The notes: a model not told the origin generated them from the letters alone. Shown: positions 33,207 to 42,630, numbered from the stretch's first letter. The stretch is DNA of 64,000 nt from an uncultured Clostridia bacterium (GCA_946408995.1 CAMJUL010000003.1:37366-101365), one strand, 5' to 3'. Made by a program: numbers and translations.

Positions 33207-34193
33207 TTAACGGTCTTCCCTGAAATAAGACAGGCCCAGACTCGCCGGGGGCTGATCCTCTCTTTTTTTACGCAGGGAAGTCAGCACAAGCACCACGATC
33301 GTCACAACATACGGGACCATCTGAACCAGATCCGTGACATAACTTGCGACCGTGATCCCAAGCACATTCGGCAGGAACTGGTAGAGCCAGTACAAAAAGC
33401 CAAAAAGGAAGGATCCCCAAAGGAGGTTCAGCGGCTTCCATGTGGTAAATATGACCAGCGCCAAAGCAAGCCAGCCAAGGGCCTCGATCTGTCCGGTGGT
33501 CGCCCAGATCCCCTGATTGTAGTCCAATACGTAATACAGTCCGCCAAAGCCCGAGATTCCGGCGCCTATACAGGTGGCAAGATATTTGTAACGGGTCACG
33601 TTGATCCCTGACGCATCCGCGGTTGCCGGATTTTCCCCGACTGCGCGGAGGTTCAGCCCTGTGCGGGTCCGCGTGAAAAACAGATGCATGCCTACCGCCA
33701 AAAGGACCGCCGCATAAACCATGAAGCCATATCCAAAGAGAAGCTGTCCCACCGTCCCAAGGCCGGACAGAAACGGCATCCGCGTCTGAAAGGTCTTGTA
33801 AACCATGCTTTGCGTGGCAGTCTGTCCATTGAGCACATAGACCCCGAAGAAATTGGAAACGCCCTTTCCAAAGGTTGTCAGCGCAAGGCCGGTCACATTT
33901 TGATTGGCCCGCAGCGTAACGGTCAAAAAGCTGTAGATCAGTCCGCCAACCGCCCCGGCCGCAAAGGCGCAAAGCAGCGCGAGGAGTACGCAGAGGGCCA
34001 TGTTCGGGTTTTCCGCGCCCTTTTCATACAGATAAGCGCTGGCGAATCCCGCAAAGCCGCCAAGATACATAATGCCCGGAATTCCAAGGTTCAGATTGCC
34101 CGCTTTTTCCGTACAGATCTCTCCCGCCGCGCCATAGAGAATAATGGTGCCGAAGGGGACCGCCCTGAGGATCCACGCAAACAATGTTTCCAT
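33207..34193 (-). CDS. BMP-family nucleoside ABC transporter, permease 2
   Basis: 328-residue integral membrane protein of the branched-chain/ribose-type permease superfamily, YufQ-like. About eight to nine hydrophobic helices; the conserved GEICTEKAGNLNLGIPGIMY near residue 24-43 is typical of nucleoside (BMP-type) importers, as is AGISGFGGLYYVLDYNQG. It pairs with the preceding permease (TAATG junction, one base overlap). With the ATPase and binding protein upstream it forms a complete importer, likely for nucleosides or purines given the adjacent xpt. A terminator follows. Confidence 0.92.
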   Translation of the reverse strand: METLFAWILRAVPFGTIILYGAAGEICTEKAGNLNLGIPGIMYLGGFAGFASAYLYEKGAENPNMALCVLLALLCAFAAGAVGGLIYSFLTVTLRANQNVTGLALTTFGKGVSNFFGVYVLNGQTATQSMVYKTFQTRMPFLSGLGTVGQLLFGYGFMVYAAVLLAVGMHLFFTRTRTGLNLRAVGENPATADASGINVTRYKYLATCIGAGISGFGGLYYVLDYNQGIWATTGQIEALGWLALALVIFTTWKPLNLLWGSFLFGFLYWLYQFLPNVLGITVASYVTDLVQMVPYVVTIVVLVLTSLRKKREDQPPASLGLSYFREDR

Positions 34194-35299
34194 TATCTCA
34201 GCGCCTCCTTTCCCTTTGTTCCGCCGAAAACGAGTCTGTACCGGATAAAGAACTCGCTCCCCAGAATACAGAACAAAATGATCCCTTCGATGATATCCGC
34301 GGCATAGCTGTTGAGGTTGTAGGCGGAGGCGATCTCACCGGCGCCCTTGTTGAGAAAAATCAGCAGGAATGAGATTAGCGCCATATAAAAAGTATTGAAC
34401 TTTGCAAGCCAGGCGACGATGATTGCTGTAAAGCCGTCTCCCCCGGCGGTATTGACGGAAATGGTCTGGTCCCTTCCCGCCACGATCAGGAAACCCGTCA
34501 GGCCGCACAGAGCGCCGGAAAGGATCATGGTGCGGATAATCACCTTCCCCACATGGATCCCGGCATACCTGGCCGTGTTTTGGCTTTCCCCGACCACGCT
34601 GATTTCATATCCATGTTTGGAATAACGAAGATACAGGAACATCGCGAAAACAAAAACCACGACCAGTATCACGTTAATGGTGGAACGCTGCCCCCAGATC
34701 TGAGGAAACCATCCGGCCTTGGTCTTGGTATTCAGTTTGCCAAGTCCACTTGCCTGTCCGCGCCAGACCGTAACACAGCTTGCCACGATCTGGATGGCGA
34801 CATAGTTCATCATCAGGGTAAACAGCGTCTCATTGGTGGAAAAATGCGCCTTGAAGAAGGCCGGGATCACGCCCCAGAGCGCGCCGGCCGCGACGCTCAT
34901 CAAAAGCATCATGGTAAAGAGCAGACCGGACGGGACGATCCCGCCGAAACGGATCATCACAAAAGCGGAAGCCAGTCCGCCCATGAGCACCTGTCCCTCG
35001 GCGCCTGTGTTCCAAAAACGCATTTTAAAGGCCGGCGCCAGCGCGACCCCGATCAGCAGCAGGGACGCGAAGTCCCGCAGGGCCCATTGGAAACGCATGA
35101 GCGTTCCAAATGTTCCATTGAACATCGTTACGTAAACATCCACAGGATTCAGCCCGGTTACAAAGTAAATGAATCCGGCGTCAAGCAGCAGCGCCAGCAG
35201 GACCGCGCATGCCCGGACCACGACCTTCAGACGGAAGGATGGTTCCCCGCGTTTTACGATTCTCGCAATCGGCTCCCGTCCGGAATGGCTGTTTTTCAC
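34193..35299 (-). CDS. BMP-family nucleoside ABC transporter, permease 1
   Basis: 368-residue integral membrane permease, YufP-like. A hydrophilic N terminus of about 25 residues precedes roughly nine transmembrane helices. The motif FKMRFWNTGAEGQVLMGGLA is the family's conserved cytoplasmic segment (family: FNIGAEGQ). The start is GTG overlapping the ATPase stop (GTGA) with GGAGG nine bases upstream; a longer reading into the ATPase gene is not supported. The stop overlaps the second permease start by one base. Confidence 0.92.
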   Translation of the reverse strand: MKNSHSGREPIARIVKRGEPSFRLKVVVRACAVLLALLLDAGFIYFVTGLNPVDVYVTMFNGTFGTLMRFQWALRDFASLLLIGVALAPAFKMRFWNTGAEGQVLMGGLASAFVMIRFGGIVPSGLLFTMMLLMSVAAGALWGVIPAFFKAHFSTNETLFTLMMNYVAIQIVASCVTVWRGQASGLGKLNTKTKAGWFPQIWGQRSTINVILVVVFVFAMFLYLRYSKHGYEISVVGESQNTARYAGIHVGKVIIRTMILSGALCGLTGFLIVAGRDQTISVNTAGGDGFTAIIVAWLAKFNTFYMALISFLLIFLNKGAGEIASAYNLNSYAADIIEGIILFCILGSEFFIRYRLVFGGTKGKEALR

Positions 35300-36849
35300 G
35301 CTTTCTTCCCTCCTTCCTTTGAGTCGTCCGCCATCTTGGTCATCAACAGACCCAATTCCTCTTTTGTCGTGCGTTCCGCACGCACAACCCCGTTGAATTT
35401 GCCTCCGCAAAGGACCAGGATCCGATCGCACAATTCAAGAAGGACATCCAAATCCTCCCCAACGTAAATGATGGCGACGCCGCGCTGCTTCTGCTCGTTC
35501 AGAAGATGATAAATGGTATAGCTGGTATTGATATCCAGGCCGCGAACAGCGTATGCCGTCATCAGCACCGACGGGGCGGCCGCGATCTCGCGGCCAACAA
35601 GCACCTTTTGCACATTGCCGCCGGACAGGGTACGTACCGGAGCCGTAACGGAAGGCGTAACCACGTGAAGGCGATCCCGGATCTGGACCGCAAGCCTTTT
35701 GGGCGCTTTCCGGTCCGCGATGGGCCCAGTCCCGCGGGTATAGCTTTTGAGCATCATGTTGTCGATCATTCCCATATTGCCAACAAGGCCCATTCCAAGC
35801 CGGTCCTCAGGTACAAAGGAAAGATGAATTCCCATGTCACGGATGGTTTTCGGGTCCTTCCCGATAAGCTCCTGTGCAGTGGAATCCCTGTCATCGTCCG
35901 GATAATAGATGATGCTGCTGCCAGTCCGGGGCTTGACGAGACCGGCGATGGTCTCAAGCAGCTCCTTCTGACCGTTCCCGGAAATCCCCGCTACCCCCAG
36001 GATTTCCCCGCTGAAAACGTCAAAACACAGATCCTGAAGGACCGGAATTCCTTCCGGATTCACCACATTCAGGTCACGGACACTCAGCCTCAGATGCTTT
36101 TCGTCTGTCAGGGGACGATCGATATTCAAACTGACCTTCTCGCCCACCATCATTTCCGTCAGCATACTCTCGTTGGTTTCCGCCGTGCGGACACTGCCGA
36201 CATATATCCCCTTGCGGAGAATCGCGACACGGTCCGAGATCTCCATCACTTCGTGAAGCTTATGGGTGATGATGATGACCGTTTTTCCCTCATCCCGCAT
36301 GATCCGGAGGACCTTGAACAGTTTCTCGGTTTCCTGAGGCGTCAGTACGGCCGTCGGTTCGTCCAGGATCAGGATACTTGCCCCCTGAAACAGCACCTTG
36401 ATGATTTCAAGGGTCTGTTTCTGGCTGACGCTCATCCTGTAGACTTTCTGGTTCAGGTCGATCTGAAAGTCATATCGGCTGCAGATTTCCCGCGCCTTTT
36501 CATAAACCTGCTTCAGATTGAACCTGGATGAGCGGTCCATCACAAGGGCGATGTTTTCAACGGCGGTAAAAACATCGATCAGCTTAAAATGCTGGTGAAC
36601 CATCCCGATGCCAAGGGCATACGCGTCTCCCGGGCTGCGGATGTCGGCCTTTTTCCCATTCACGTAAATTTCGCCGCCGTCCGGATAATAAATGCCCGAG
36701 AGCATGTTCATCAGGGTCGTTTTTCCACTTCCGTTTTCCCCCAGCAGGGAAAGAATCTCCCCGGCGTGGACCTGCATGGAAATGTCCTTGTTCGCGACCA
36801 CTTTGTAAAAGATTTTGGTAATGTTTCGAAACTCTACCGCGTTGTTCAT
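35296..36849 (-). CDS. BMP-family nucleoside ABC transporter, ATP-binding protein (two ABC domains)
   Basis: 517-residue double ATPase of the sugar/nucleoside importer type. Domain 1 (about 5-240): Walker A GENGSGKTTLMN, signature VSQKQTLEI (atypical, no LSGGQ), Walker B SILILDEPTAVL. Domain 2 (about 255-500): a degenerate P-loop (GVAGISGNGQKEL), VPEDRLGMGLVGN, signature LSGGNVQKVLVGREI, and the B-site VLMTAYAVRGLDINT where the usual 'PTRGLD' has changed. Such asymmetry is normal in this family. The ATG has only a distant GGGGAGG (13 bases). It couples to the permeases and follows the binding-protein gene by 80 bases. Confidence 0.94.
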   Translation of the reverse strand: MNNAVEFRNITKIFYKVVANKDISMQVHAGEILSLLGENGSGKTTLMNMLSGIYYPDGGEIYVNGKKADIRSPGDAYALGIGMVHQHFKLIDVFTAVENIALVMDRSSRFNLKQVYEKAREICSRYDFQIDLNQKVYRMSVSQKQTLEIIKVLFQGASILILDEPTAVLTPQETEKLFKVLRIMRDEGKTVIIITHKLHEVMEISDRVAILRKGIYVGSVRTAETNESMLTEMMVGEKVSLNIDRPLTDEKHLRLSVRDLNVVNPEGIPVLQDLCFDVFSGEILGVAGISGNGQKELLETIAGLVKPRTGSSIIYYPDDDRDSTAQELIGKDPKTIRDMGIHLSFVPEDRLGMGLVGNMGMIDNMMLKSYTRGTGPIADRKAPKRLAVQIRDRLHVVTPSVTAPVRTLSGGNVQKVLVGREIAAAPSVLMTAYAVRGLDINTSYTIYHLLNEQKQRGVAIIYVGEDLDVLLELCDRILVLCGGKFNGVVRAERTTKEELGLLMTKMADDSKEGGKKA

Positions 36850-36929
36850 AAACGAATTACGGCCTCCCCACCCCGGAACGTGAAAAGGGAAGCACAAAGG
36901 CTTCCCTTTTCATTAAAACTGACCGAGCC

Positions 36930-38171
36930 TTACTGAGCGTCTTCCACGATCCCGTCGATGCGCAGGTCGAAATAAGGAGCGCTGCGGAAAACGGATTCGA
37001 CGAATGCGCCGTCATTGATCGCTTCGTACTCGGTTCCTTCATAAAGAACGTTTCCTGTGGCAAAATCAATGATCGTAGAATTAAACACCCGGGTGGAAAG
37101 CTCTTCGCCGTTCACAGTAAACGCAGACACGTCAAACACTTTCACACTGCCGTTGATGATGCCTTCGATGACTTCGGAGACCTTCTCGCTGGTGCCGGCC
37201 GCGCAGGAGGGCCCAAAGGCGGTCACGCTCACCGCATCGTCCTCGAAGCCCTTTGCCCAGTCGGTGGGGATCTCAGTGCCGTTCACCATGGCGGTAAACA
37301 GCTCGGTATAATACACGCCCCAGGTATTGGTCGGGGAGGTCAGCGCGGCCGTGGGCGCCGTGGGCAGCATGTCGATGTTGTATCCTACACTGTAGCAGAC
37401 GGTTCCGGCGTCAAGGAGCTTCTGCACGGCAGCGGGCGCGCCGGTGGAATCCGCATGCTGACCGATGATCACACAGCCATTGGCGACCAGCGCCTCAGCA
37501 GCCGCGGCTTCCTTGTCGATATCAAACCAGGAATTGGTGTACATGACTTCCATCACCGCGTTTTCATACACGCTGCGGATGCCCAGGAAGAACGCGGTAT
37601 AGCCGGAAACCACTTCCGCGTAGGGGAACGCACCGACGTAACCGATTTTCACATTCCCGTTCCCGTCAAAGGAATTGGGCTGCTTTTCGGGGGAAAGCTC
37701 TCCGCTTTCAATCAGTTCCGCGACTTTCATGCCTGCCACAACGCCGGATACATATCTGGCCTCATAGATGCGGGTAAACGCATTTTTGAAATTGTCAAGG
37801 CCGGAAACGGCGGCAAAATCACCCGTCATGGACACAAAGGTCACATCCGGATACTCTTCCGCAGCCAGGGCCATATAAGTCTGATGACCATAGGAGTTGG
37901 AAATGATCAGATTGCAGCCCTGGCCAACAAGGTCCACGGCGCTGTCATAGCAAACCTGATCCTCGGGAATGGAATATTTCCAGATCAGCTGGCTGTCACT
38001 CAGTCCAAGAGCCGCCTGCGCCTGCTGGATGCCCTCGATGTGCGCCAGGGTATATCCCTCGGTCTGGTCTCCGACAAGAATGACCCCCACCTTCAGGTCG
38101 GCCGCTGCCGCAAAAGAGCACAGCCCAAGACACATTGCAAGAACACACAGGACGGCGATCAGCTTTCTCAT
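36930..38171 (-). CDS. BMP-family nucleoside-binding protein
   Basis: 413-residue exported binding protein (Med/PnrA/BmpA family). The signal peptide runs MRKLIAVLCVLAMCLGLCSF to about AAAADLKVG; a Cys is present in the hydrophobic region but the lipobox is not convincing. Family features: LKVGVILVGDQTEGYTLAHI, NLIISNSYGHQ, and GKIGYVGAFPYAEV-like VKIGYVGAFPYAEVVSGY. AGGAGG lies eight bases before the ATG; the in-frame upstream extension has no ribosome site. It is the first gene of the transporter operon. Ligand is probably a nucleoside. Confidence 0.92.
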   Translation of the reverse strand: MRKLIAVLCVLAMCLGLCSFAAAADLKVGVILVGDQTEGYTLAHIEGIQQAQAALGLSDSQLIWKYSIPEDQVCYDSAVDLVGQGCNLIISNSYGHQTYMALAAEEYPDVTFVSMTGDFAAVSGLDNFKNAFTRIYEARYVSGVVAGMKVAELIESGELSPEKQPNSFDGNGNVKIGYVGAFPYAEVVSGYTAFFLGIRSVYENAVMEVMYTNSWFDIDKEAAAAEALVANGCVIIGQHADSTGAPAAVQKLLDAGTVCYSVGYNIDMLPTAPTAALTSPTNTWGVYYTELFTAMVNGTEIPTDWAKGFEDDAVSVTAFGPSCAAGTSEKVSEVIEGIINGSVKVFDVSAFTVNGEELSTRVFNSTIIDFATGNVLYEGTEYEAINDGAFVESVFRSAPYFDLRIDGIVEDAQ

Positions 38172-38216
38172 TTCGATTTCCTCCTTTAATTCCCCCGCGA
38201 ATTGGAAAACATGACC

Positions 38217-38245
38217 ATCATACATGAACAGGGCCCAAAAGTAAA
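38217..38245 (-). promoter_or_regulatory. Probable promoter of the nucleoside transporter operon
   Basis: Minus-strand TTTACT (38240-38245), 17-bp spacer, TATGAT (38217-38222), right after the xpt terminator. No purine riboswitch is visible in the short leader. Confidence 0.5.
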
Positions 38246-38263
38246 GGCAAAAAAAGCAAAAAA

Positions 38264-38298
38264 CCGAACTTTTTTGACCGTAATCAAAAAACGTTCGG
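38264..38298. terminator. Terminator after xpt
   Basis: CCGAAC plus T-rich arm (38264-38277) pairs with TCAAAAAA and GTTCGG (38284-38298) with one bulge; on the minus strand it is followed by TTTTTTG. Confidence 0.8.
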
Positions 38299-38307
38299 CT
38301 TTTCTTT

Positions 38308-38889
38308 TCAGGATTGTTCCCGGAGGGTGATCGTGCCGTTCTCGACACCGTCCACTATGGCCAGGGAGCACAGGTCAACCCCCATTTGGCGGAGCTGCTT
38401 TCCTCCCGGCTGAAATCCCTTTTCAATTCCGATCCCGACACCGCAGACCACGCAATCCAGCTTGGAGCAGATCTCCATCATGCCTTTGACCGCCTGTCCG
38501 TCCGCAAGAAAATCATCCACGATCAGGACCCGTGACTTGACAGGCAGGTACCGCGCATCCACCCGGATGATGTTTTCCTGCTTGTGGGTAAAAGAAAACA
38601 CCCTGGACTGGACCATGCCCCCGTCCTGTACCACCGTCGTCCCTTTTTTGGCGAAAACCACCGGAATGTCCATAAGGGCGTGGGCACACGCGACTGCAAG
38701 GGCGATGCCGCTGGCTTCCACCGTCAGGATCACCGTCGGATGCGCTTCCCGGAAATGCCCTGCAAGCTCCTCCCCCATTTTAAACATCAACGCCGTGTCG
38801 ATCCGGTGGTTCAGGAACATGTCCACCTTGACGATGTCGCTTCCGATCCCTTTGCCCCATTTCAGAATTGCGTCTTCCAGTTCCCTCAT
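38308..38889 (-). CDS. xpt: Xanthine phosphoribosyltransferase
   Basis: 193-residue purine salvage enzyme converting xanthine and PRPP to XMP. The PRPP-binding motif VLIVDDFLADGQA is clear, and the DMFLNHRIDTALMFKMG and IGIEKGFQPGGK segments are characteristic of Xpt. The start overlaps the mnmG stop (ATGA), so it is coupled to a tRNA-modification gene rather than to a purine operon. The usual xanthine/guanine riboswitch is absent, as expected inside an operon. The nucleoside importer lies just downstream, giving a purine-salvage neighbourhood. Confidence 0.95.
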   Translation of the reverse strand: MRELEDAILKWGKGIGSDIVKVDMFLNHRIDTALMFKMGEELAGHFREAHPTVILTVEASGIALAVACAHALMDIPVVFAKKGTTVVQDGGMVQSRVFSFTHKQENIIRVDARYLPVKSRVLIVDDFLADGQAVKGMMEICSKLDCVVCGVGIGIEKGFQPGGKQLRQMGVDLCSLAIVDGVENGTITLREQS

Positions 38890-40667
38890 CGTTTTCCCTC
38901 CATTGTTTCAGCATGCTCATTGCGCATCAGCCAGACCATCAGCACCGAAATGTCTGCGGGTGAAACGCCCGGGATCCGGGACGCCTGTCCCAACGACCGG
39001 GGCTTTTGCGCGGCCAGCTTCTGCCGCGCCTCCAGGCGCAGCGCACTCATTTCCAGATAAGGCGTGTCCCGCCTCAGCAGCCGGTTTTCCATGGCCCTCA
39101 TCTTGGCTACCTGCGCCTTTTCCTTGTCCAGATAGCCCTCATATTTGATGGTGATCTCCGCTTCCCGGACGGAATCCGGCGAAAATCCTTCCATATCAAG
39201 GCGGGCCTCCGGTTTTTTCAGTTCCCGGATACGGCCCTCGCTTTCAAGGATGTGGATGATCTCCGCCGCCTCCCGCGCTTTTCTTTCCGCCCTGAACATC
39301 CTCTCGTCCCCCGCGAGTCCCAGGCTGTGGGAAAGGGCGGTCAGCCGCAGGTCGGCGTTATCCTGCCTAAGAAGCAGACGGAATTCCGCCCTTGAGGTCA
39401 TCATCCGGTACGGTTCGTCCGTACCCTTGGTCGTCAGGTCGTCGCAAAGGACCCCGATATAGGCCTCATCCCGGGAGAGAACGACCATTTCCCGTTCCCG
39501 GACATACTGGCTTGCGTTGATCCCGGCGAGGATGCCCTGCGCAGCCGCCTCTTCATATCCGGACGTCCCGTTGATCTGGCCAGCAAAAAACAGCCCTTCC
39601 ACTTCCAGCGCCCCCAAAGAGGCGCTGAGGGCCGTCGGATTGATGCAGTCATATTCGATGGCATAGGCCAGACGGGTCAGGACGCAGTTTTCAAGGCCCT
39701 TGATGCTTCTGTACATCTTCCATTGAACGTCCTGCGGCATGGACGTGGAAAGCCCCTGCGCATACCATTCCGGATGATCCTGTCCCTCCGGCTCGATAAA
39801 GATCTGATGCCTGTCTTTATCCGCGAACCGGACGATCTTGGTTTCAATGGATGGGCAGTATCTCGCGCCGACGCCCGTAATCGCGCCGGTGAACATCGGC
39901 GCGCGATGCAGGTTTTCCTGAATGATCCGGTGCGTTTCCGAATTGGTCCAGGTCAGATAGCATTTTTTGGTGTTTTTCAGTTTTCGGTCTGTCAGAAAGG
40001 AGAAAGGCGTAATGGGCTCATCGCCGACCTGTTCATCCATCCTGGAAAAATCGATGCTTCTGCCATCGATCCGCGCGGGGGTACCGGTTTTAAATCTCCG
40101 GACCTCAAAGCCCAGGTCCCGAAGATTTTCCGACAGGCGGTTGGCTCCAAGCAGCCCCTGGGGGCCCCCCTCCCAGGAGGTTTCCCCGATAATGATCCTG
40201 CTTTTCAGGTATACGCCGGTACACAGCACGGCGGCCCTGCAGGGAAGGATCTCCCCATCCACGTTTCTCACGCCCGTCACCTTGCCCGCATGCACAAGGA
40301 TCTCCGCGCATTCTCCCTGACGGATCGTCAGATGCTCCTGGGAAAACAGGGCGGAAAGCATCCGGCTCTGATAGGCGCGCTTATCCGCCTGGCACCGCAG
40401 GGAATGTACCGCCGGGCCTTTGGAAGTGTTCAGCATCCGGCTCTGAAGGGTAACGTCATCGGCCGCAAGGCCCATTTCACCCCCAAGCGCGTCCACCTCC
40501 CGCACAAGATGTCCTTTGCCGGTCCCACCGATGGAAGGATTGCAGGGCATCAGGGCAATGGATTCGATGTTGAGCGTCAGCAAAACCGTTTCCATTCCCA
40601 TTCTCGCGCAGGCCAGCGCCGCTTCACAGCCGGCATGCCCTCCGCCAATCACAATGATGTCCGTCAT
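38886..40667 (-). CDS. mnmG: tRNA uridine-5-carboxymethylaminomethyl modification enzyme MnmG (GidA)
   Basis: 593-residue FAD enzyme that, with MnmE, installs cmnm5 at U34 of certain tRNAs. The N-terminal FAD motif is IIVIGGGHAGCEAALACARM; further family motifs are CNPSIGGTGKGHLVREVDAL, the SRMLNTSKGPAV segment with KGPAVHSLR, and SGYEEAAAQG. The C-terminal helical domain (RDTPYLEMSALRLEARQKL) is present but the protein is a little shorter than the usual 620-630. The start ATG at MTDIIVIGG has GGGAG eight bases upstream. The mnmE and rsmG genes that usually accompany it are not in the window. Confidence 0.95.
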   Translation of the reverse strand: MTDIIVIGGGHAGCEAALACARMGMETVLLTLNIESIALMPCNPSIGGTGKGHLVREVDALGGEMGLAADDVTLQSRMLNTSKGPAVHSLRCQADKRAYQSRMLSALFSQEHLTIRQGECAEILVHAGKVTGVRNVDGEILPCRAAVLCTGVYLKSRIIIGETSWEGGPQGLLGANRLSENLRDLGFEVRRFKTGTPARIDGRSIDFSRMDEQVGDEPITPFSFLTDRKLKNTKKCYLTWTNSETHRIIQENLHRAPMFTGAITGVGARYCPSIETKIVRFADKDRHQIFIEPEGQDHPEWYAQGLSTSMPQDVQWKMYRSIKGLENCVLTRLAYAIEYDCINPTALSASLGALEVEGLFFAGQINGTSGYEEAAAQGILAGINASQYVREREMVVLSRDEAYIGVLCDDLTTKGTDEPYRMMTSRAEFRLLLRQDNADLRLTALSHSLGLAGDERMFRAERKAREAAEIIHILESEGRIRELKKPEARLDMEGFSPDSVREAEITIKYEGYLDKEKAQVAKMRAMENRLLRRDTPYLEMSALRLEARQKLAAQKPRSLGQASRIPGVSPADISVLMVWLMRNEHAETMEGKR

Positions 40668-40699
40668 AGCAGGTCTCCCTTTCAAAAATGACCGGACAA

Positions 40700-40705
40700 A
40701 GTATA
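40700..40705 (-). promoter_or_regulatory. Extended -10 element upstream of mnmG
   Basis: Minus-strand TGG-TATACT about 35 bases upstream of the mnmG start; no good -35 is seen. Confidence 0.4.
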
Positions 40706-40774
40706 CCATAAAACCCCACGGTTTGAAAGTGCGGAATCTTCTTCACTCTTTTGTAACATTTTCGTCATTTTTTG

Positions 40775-40803
40775 TTGCATTCTGACGGGGTCGGTGATAA
40801 AAT
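40775..40803 (+). promoter_or_regulatory. Promoter of the secreted Ig-like protein gene
   Basis: TTGCAT (40775-40780), 17-bp spacer, TAAAAT (40798-40803), 40 bases before the start codon. Confidence 0.6.
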
Positions 40804-40843
40804 CAAAGGGTCTAATCTTTTCGGAATGGGAAGGATGTTTTCT

Positions 40844-41779
40844 ATGAAGAACAAAAAATGGACGCTGATACTGCTTCTGTCGGCAGTTCTGATGACCCTG
40901 TCCGCTTCATCCGCCCTGGCCCAGACCTATACCTTCAACGGGCCTCAGATCTCTTTGAACCTGATCGACACCGATTACACGGTCATCCTCACCAGGGACA
41001 ATCTGGCAGCCAACGAGGATTGGCTGCTGGCCAACGGCTATACCGTAGACGGAATGGCATCGATCTATGACGCCAACGGCATCCTGCTGGAGGCTGTGGA
41101 CAGCGCCAGCGACCGCACCCTGGTTCTGAGCGCGCAGGTGACCGTGGATAGTGAAATGTATTTTGACGTGAACCTGCAGGACAATGACATGCGCAAGGAG
41201 TTCCGCACCTCCCATACCAACGGCACTGCCTACAGTCTCCTTGGATACTCCTATTCCCATGCCTCCTGGCAGAATTACGGCGGATCCCTGTTAAGGTTCC
41301 TGTGCACGGAATACACTTTCCGGGAAAACGGACAGGTCGAACACTACGGCTTCCAGCGCAGAACCATCCGCAACGGGTATACCATCACATTGGATATGCA
41401 GGTCAGGAACCGGACGCTAAAGAACTCGGATGAGAAGGCGCTGGAGTCCCTGATGAGCGGATTCCAGTTTACCCAGGTCCTTTCCATGCCCAAGCTTCCC
41501 GTCAGGCTCTCCTTCACCTCCGAGCCTCCTGCCACCACGGCCAAGGACACCTTTACCATCAAGGGAGCCTCTGCCCGCAAAGCCGCCGTCACCGTCAATG
41601 TGCTGTCCCTGACTTCCGCATCCAGCAATGTATTTACCGCGACGGCCAATTCCTCCGGTGATTTTTCCGTCAAAGTCACTCTGCCCGAGCCGGGGGTTTA
41701 TTCTGTGGTCGTTTCTGCGGAGGCGGAAGATGCCCTGCGGACGCAGATTTCCTATTCGGTTTCCTATCAGTCCAAATAA
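40844..41779 (+). CDS. Secreted protein with C-terminal Ig-like domain, function unknown
   Basis: 311-residue exported protein. The signal peptide is MKNKKWTLILLLSAVLMTLS with cleavage likely after SSALA. Residues about 28-225 form a domain I do not recognise (starts TYTFNGPQISLNLIDTDYTV). Residues about 228-311 look like a bacterial Ig-like fold, with RLSFTSEPPATTAKDTFTIK and the FSVKVTLPEPGVYSVVV strand pair. There is no cell-wall anchor. AAGGA eight bases before the ATG favours this start over two ATGs just upstream. A single-gene unit with its own promoter and terminator. Confidence 0.82.
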   Translation: MKNKKWTLILLLSAVLMTLSASSALAQTYTFNGPQISLNLIDTDYTVILTRDNLAANEDWLLANGYTVDGMASIYDANGILLEAVDSASDRTLVLSAQVTVDSEMYFDVNLQDNDMRKEFRTSHTNGTAYSLLGYSYSHASWQNYGGSLLRFLCTEYTFRENGQVEHYGFQRRTIRNGYTITLDMQVRNRTLKNSDEKALESLMSGFQFTQVLSMPKLPVRLSFTSEPPATTAKDTFTIKGASARKAAVTVNVLSLTSASSNVFTATANSSGDFSVKVTLPEPGVYSVVVSAEAEDALRTQISYSVSYQSK

Positions 41780-41830
41780 AAAAGAGGCCCGCGCCTCTTT
41801 TTTTCGTTGGCCCGGAGCTTGCTCCGGGCC
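41778..41830. terminator. Double hairpin terminator between convergent genes
   Basis: AAAAGAGGC-CCGC-GCCTCTTTT with T-runs on both strands (41778-41805), and a second 10-bp stem GGCCCGGAGC with its complement (41809-41830). Confidence 0.8.
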
Positions 41831-41846
41831 TTCCTTCTCTGACGGA

Positions 41847-42317
41847 CTACTGGCTAAGCAGCGTCTGCAGGTTGGTCAGGTGCGTCAGAAGCAGGGCCTG
41901 GGCATCCATGGTAGAGGATTTGGCCCCCTGGGTCAGGGACTCGAAATTGTCCAGATCGCTGTACAGCGCTGTAAAGACGTTGTCGCTGATCAGGCGCTCG
42001 TTCTCCACGGTGATGCAAAGCTTGTTCATTTGTTCCATGCTGTAGATATATTGCCGGATCCGCCCCACGTCCCCGAGGGTTTTGGAGGTCGCTGTCCTGT
42101 CCATCCTGTTAACCATGGTGATGGCGCTGGATAAGTCAGAGGTGATCCTCGCCATGACCTCTGACCGGATGCTGTTGCCCGTATGGCCGGTCCGGATCAG
42201 CACGATCACCAGCACCAAGATCACCACCAGCAGAACCGCGATGGTGCCAAGCAAAACCTTCCGTATTTGTTTTTCCCTGGAGTTGCCCAGGCCCATATTG
42301 GATGTATAACGATACAT
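41847..42317 (-). CDS. Small single-pass membrane protein, function unknown
   Basis: 156-residue protein with a short basic cytoplasmic N terminus (GNSREKQIRK), one strong transmembrane helix at about 21-42, and an outside domain of about 110 residues predicted helical (ITSDLSSAITMVNRMDRTAT, IRQYIYSMEQMNK). No catalytic motif, repeat or anchor is visible. The helical ectodomain with regular hydrophobic spacing could be a coiled coil and mediate oligomerisation. The ATG has only a weak GGAAAGAG upstream. Single gene between a terminator and the phoH promoter region; the 42318-42689 gap holds only the phoH promoter. Confidence 0.7.
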   Translation of the reverse strand: MYRYTSNMGLGNSREKQIRKVLLGTIAVLLVVILVLVIVLIRTGHTGNSIRSEVMARITSDLSSAITMVNRMDRTATSKTLGDVGRIRQYIYSMEQMNKLCITVENERLISDNVFTALYSDLDNFESLTQGAKSSTMDAQALLLTHLTNLQTLLSQ

Positions 42318-42601
42318 GTTTCTCTCTTTCCCGGAGACACCCTTGTAAAGCGCTCCGCGCGGCGCATGCCGAGATGGAGCGGGGGTCCACCGTTCGTTCT
42401 GTTCGGCGGAAAACCGGATGCTGCTTTCCCGTCTTGATTATAGCATTCAAAAGAGAAGTGAAAATGAACCTTTGCGCACATTCTGTTCTCAGTTTCCGGA
42501 ACTTTTTGAAATCCTCTCTTCACATTTTCCTCTTTGGCTTAACATTTCGCTTGTCTTCCACGCTCGTCTTCGGATCATTCCCCCGTTCGTCCGCCGCAAT
42601 A

Positions 42602-42630
42602 TTGTATTTGCCCTTTTTTCATGGTAAAAT
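42602..42630 (+). promoter_or_regulatory. Promoter of the phoH-era operon
   Basis: TTGTAT (42602-42607), 17-bp spacer, TAAAAT (42625-42630), about 60 bases upstream of phoH. Confidence 0.65.

Noticed and set aside
38172..38307. Purine riboswitch in front of the nucleoside-binding protein gene
   Set aside because: The region is filled by the xpt terminator and a promoter; no conserved purine-aptamer loops are seen and the remaining leader is too short.
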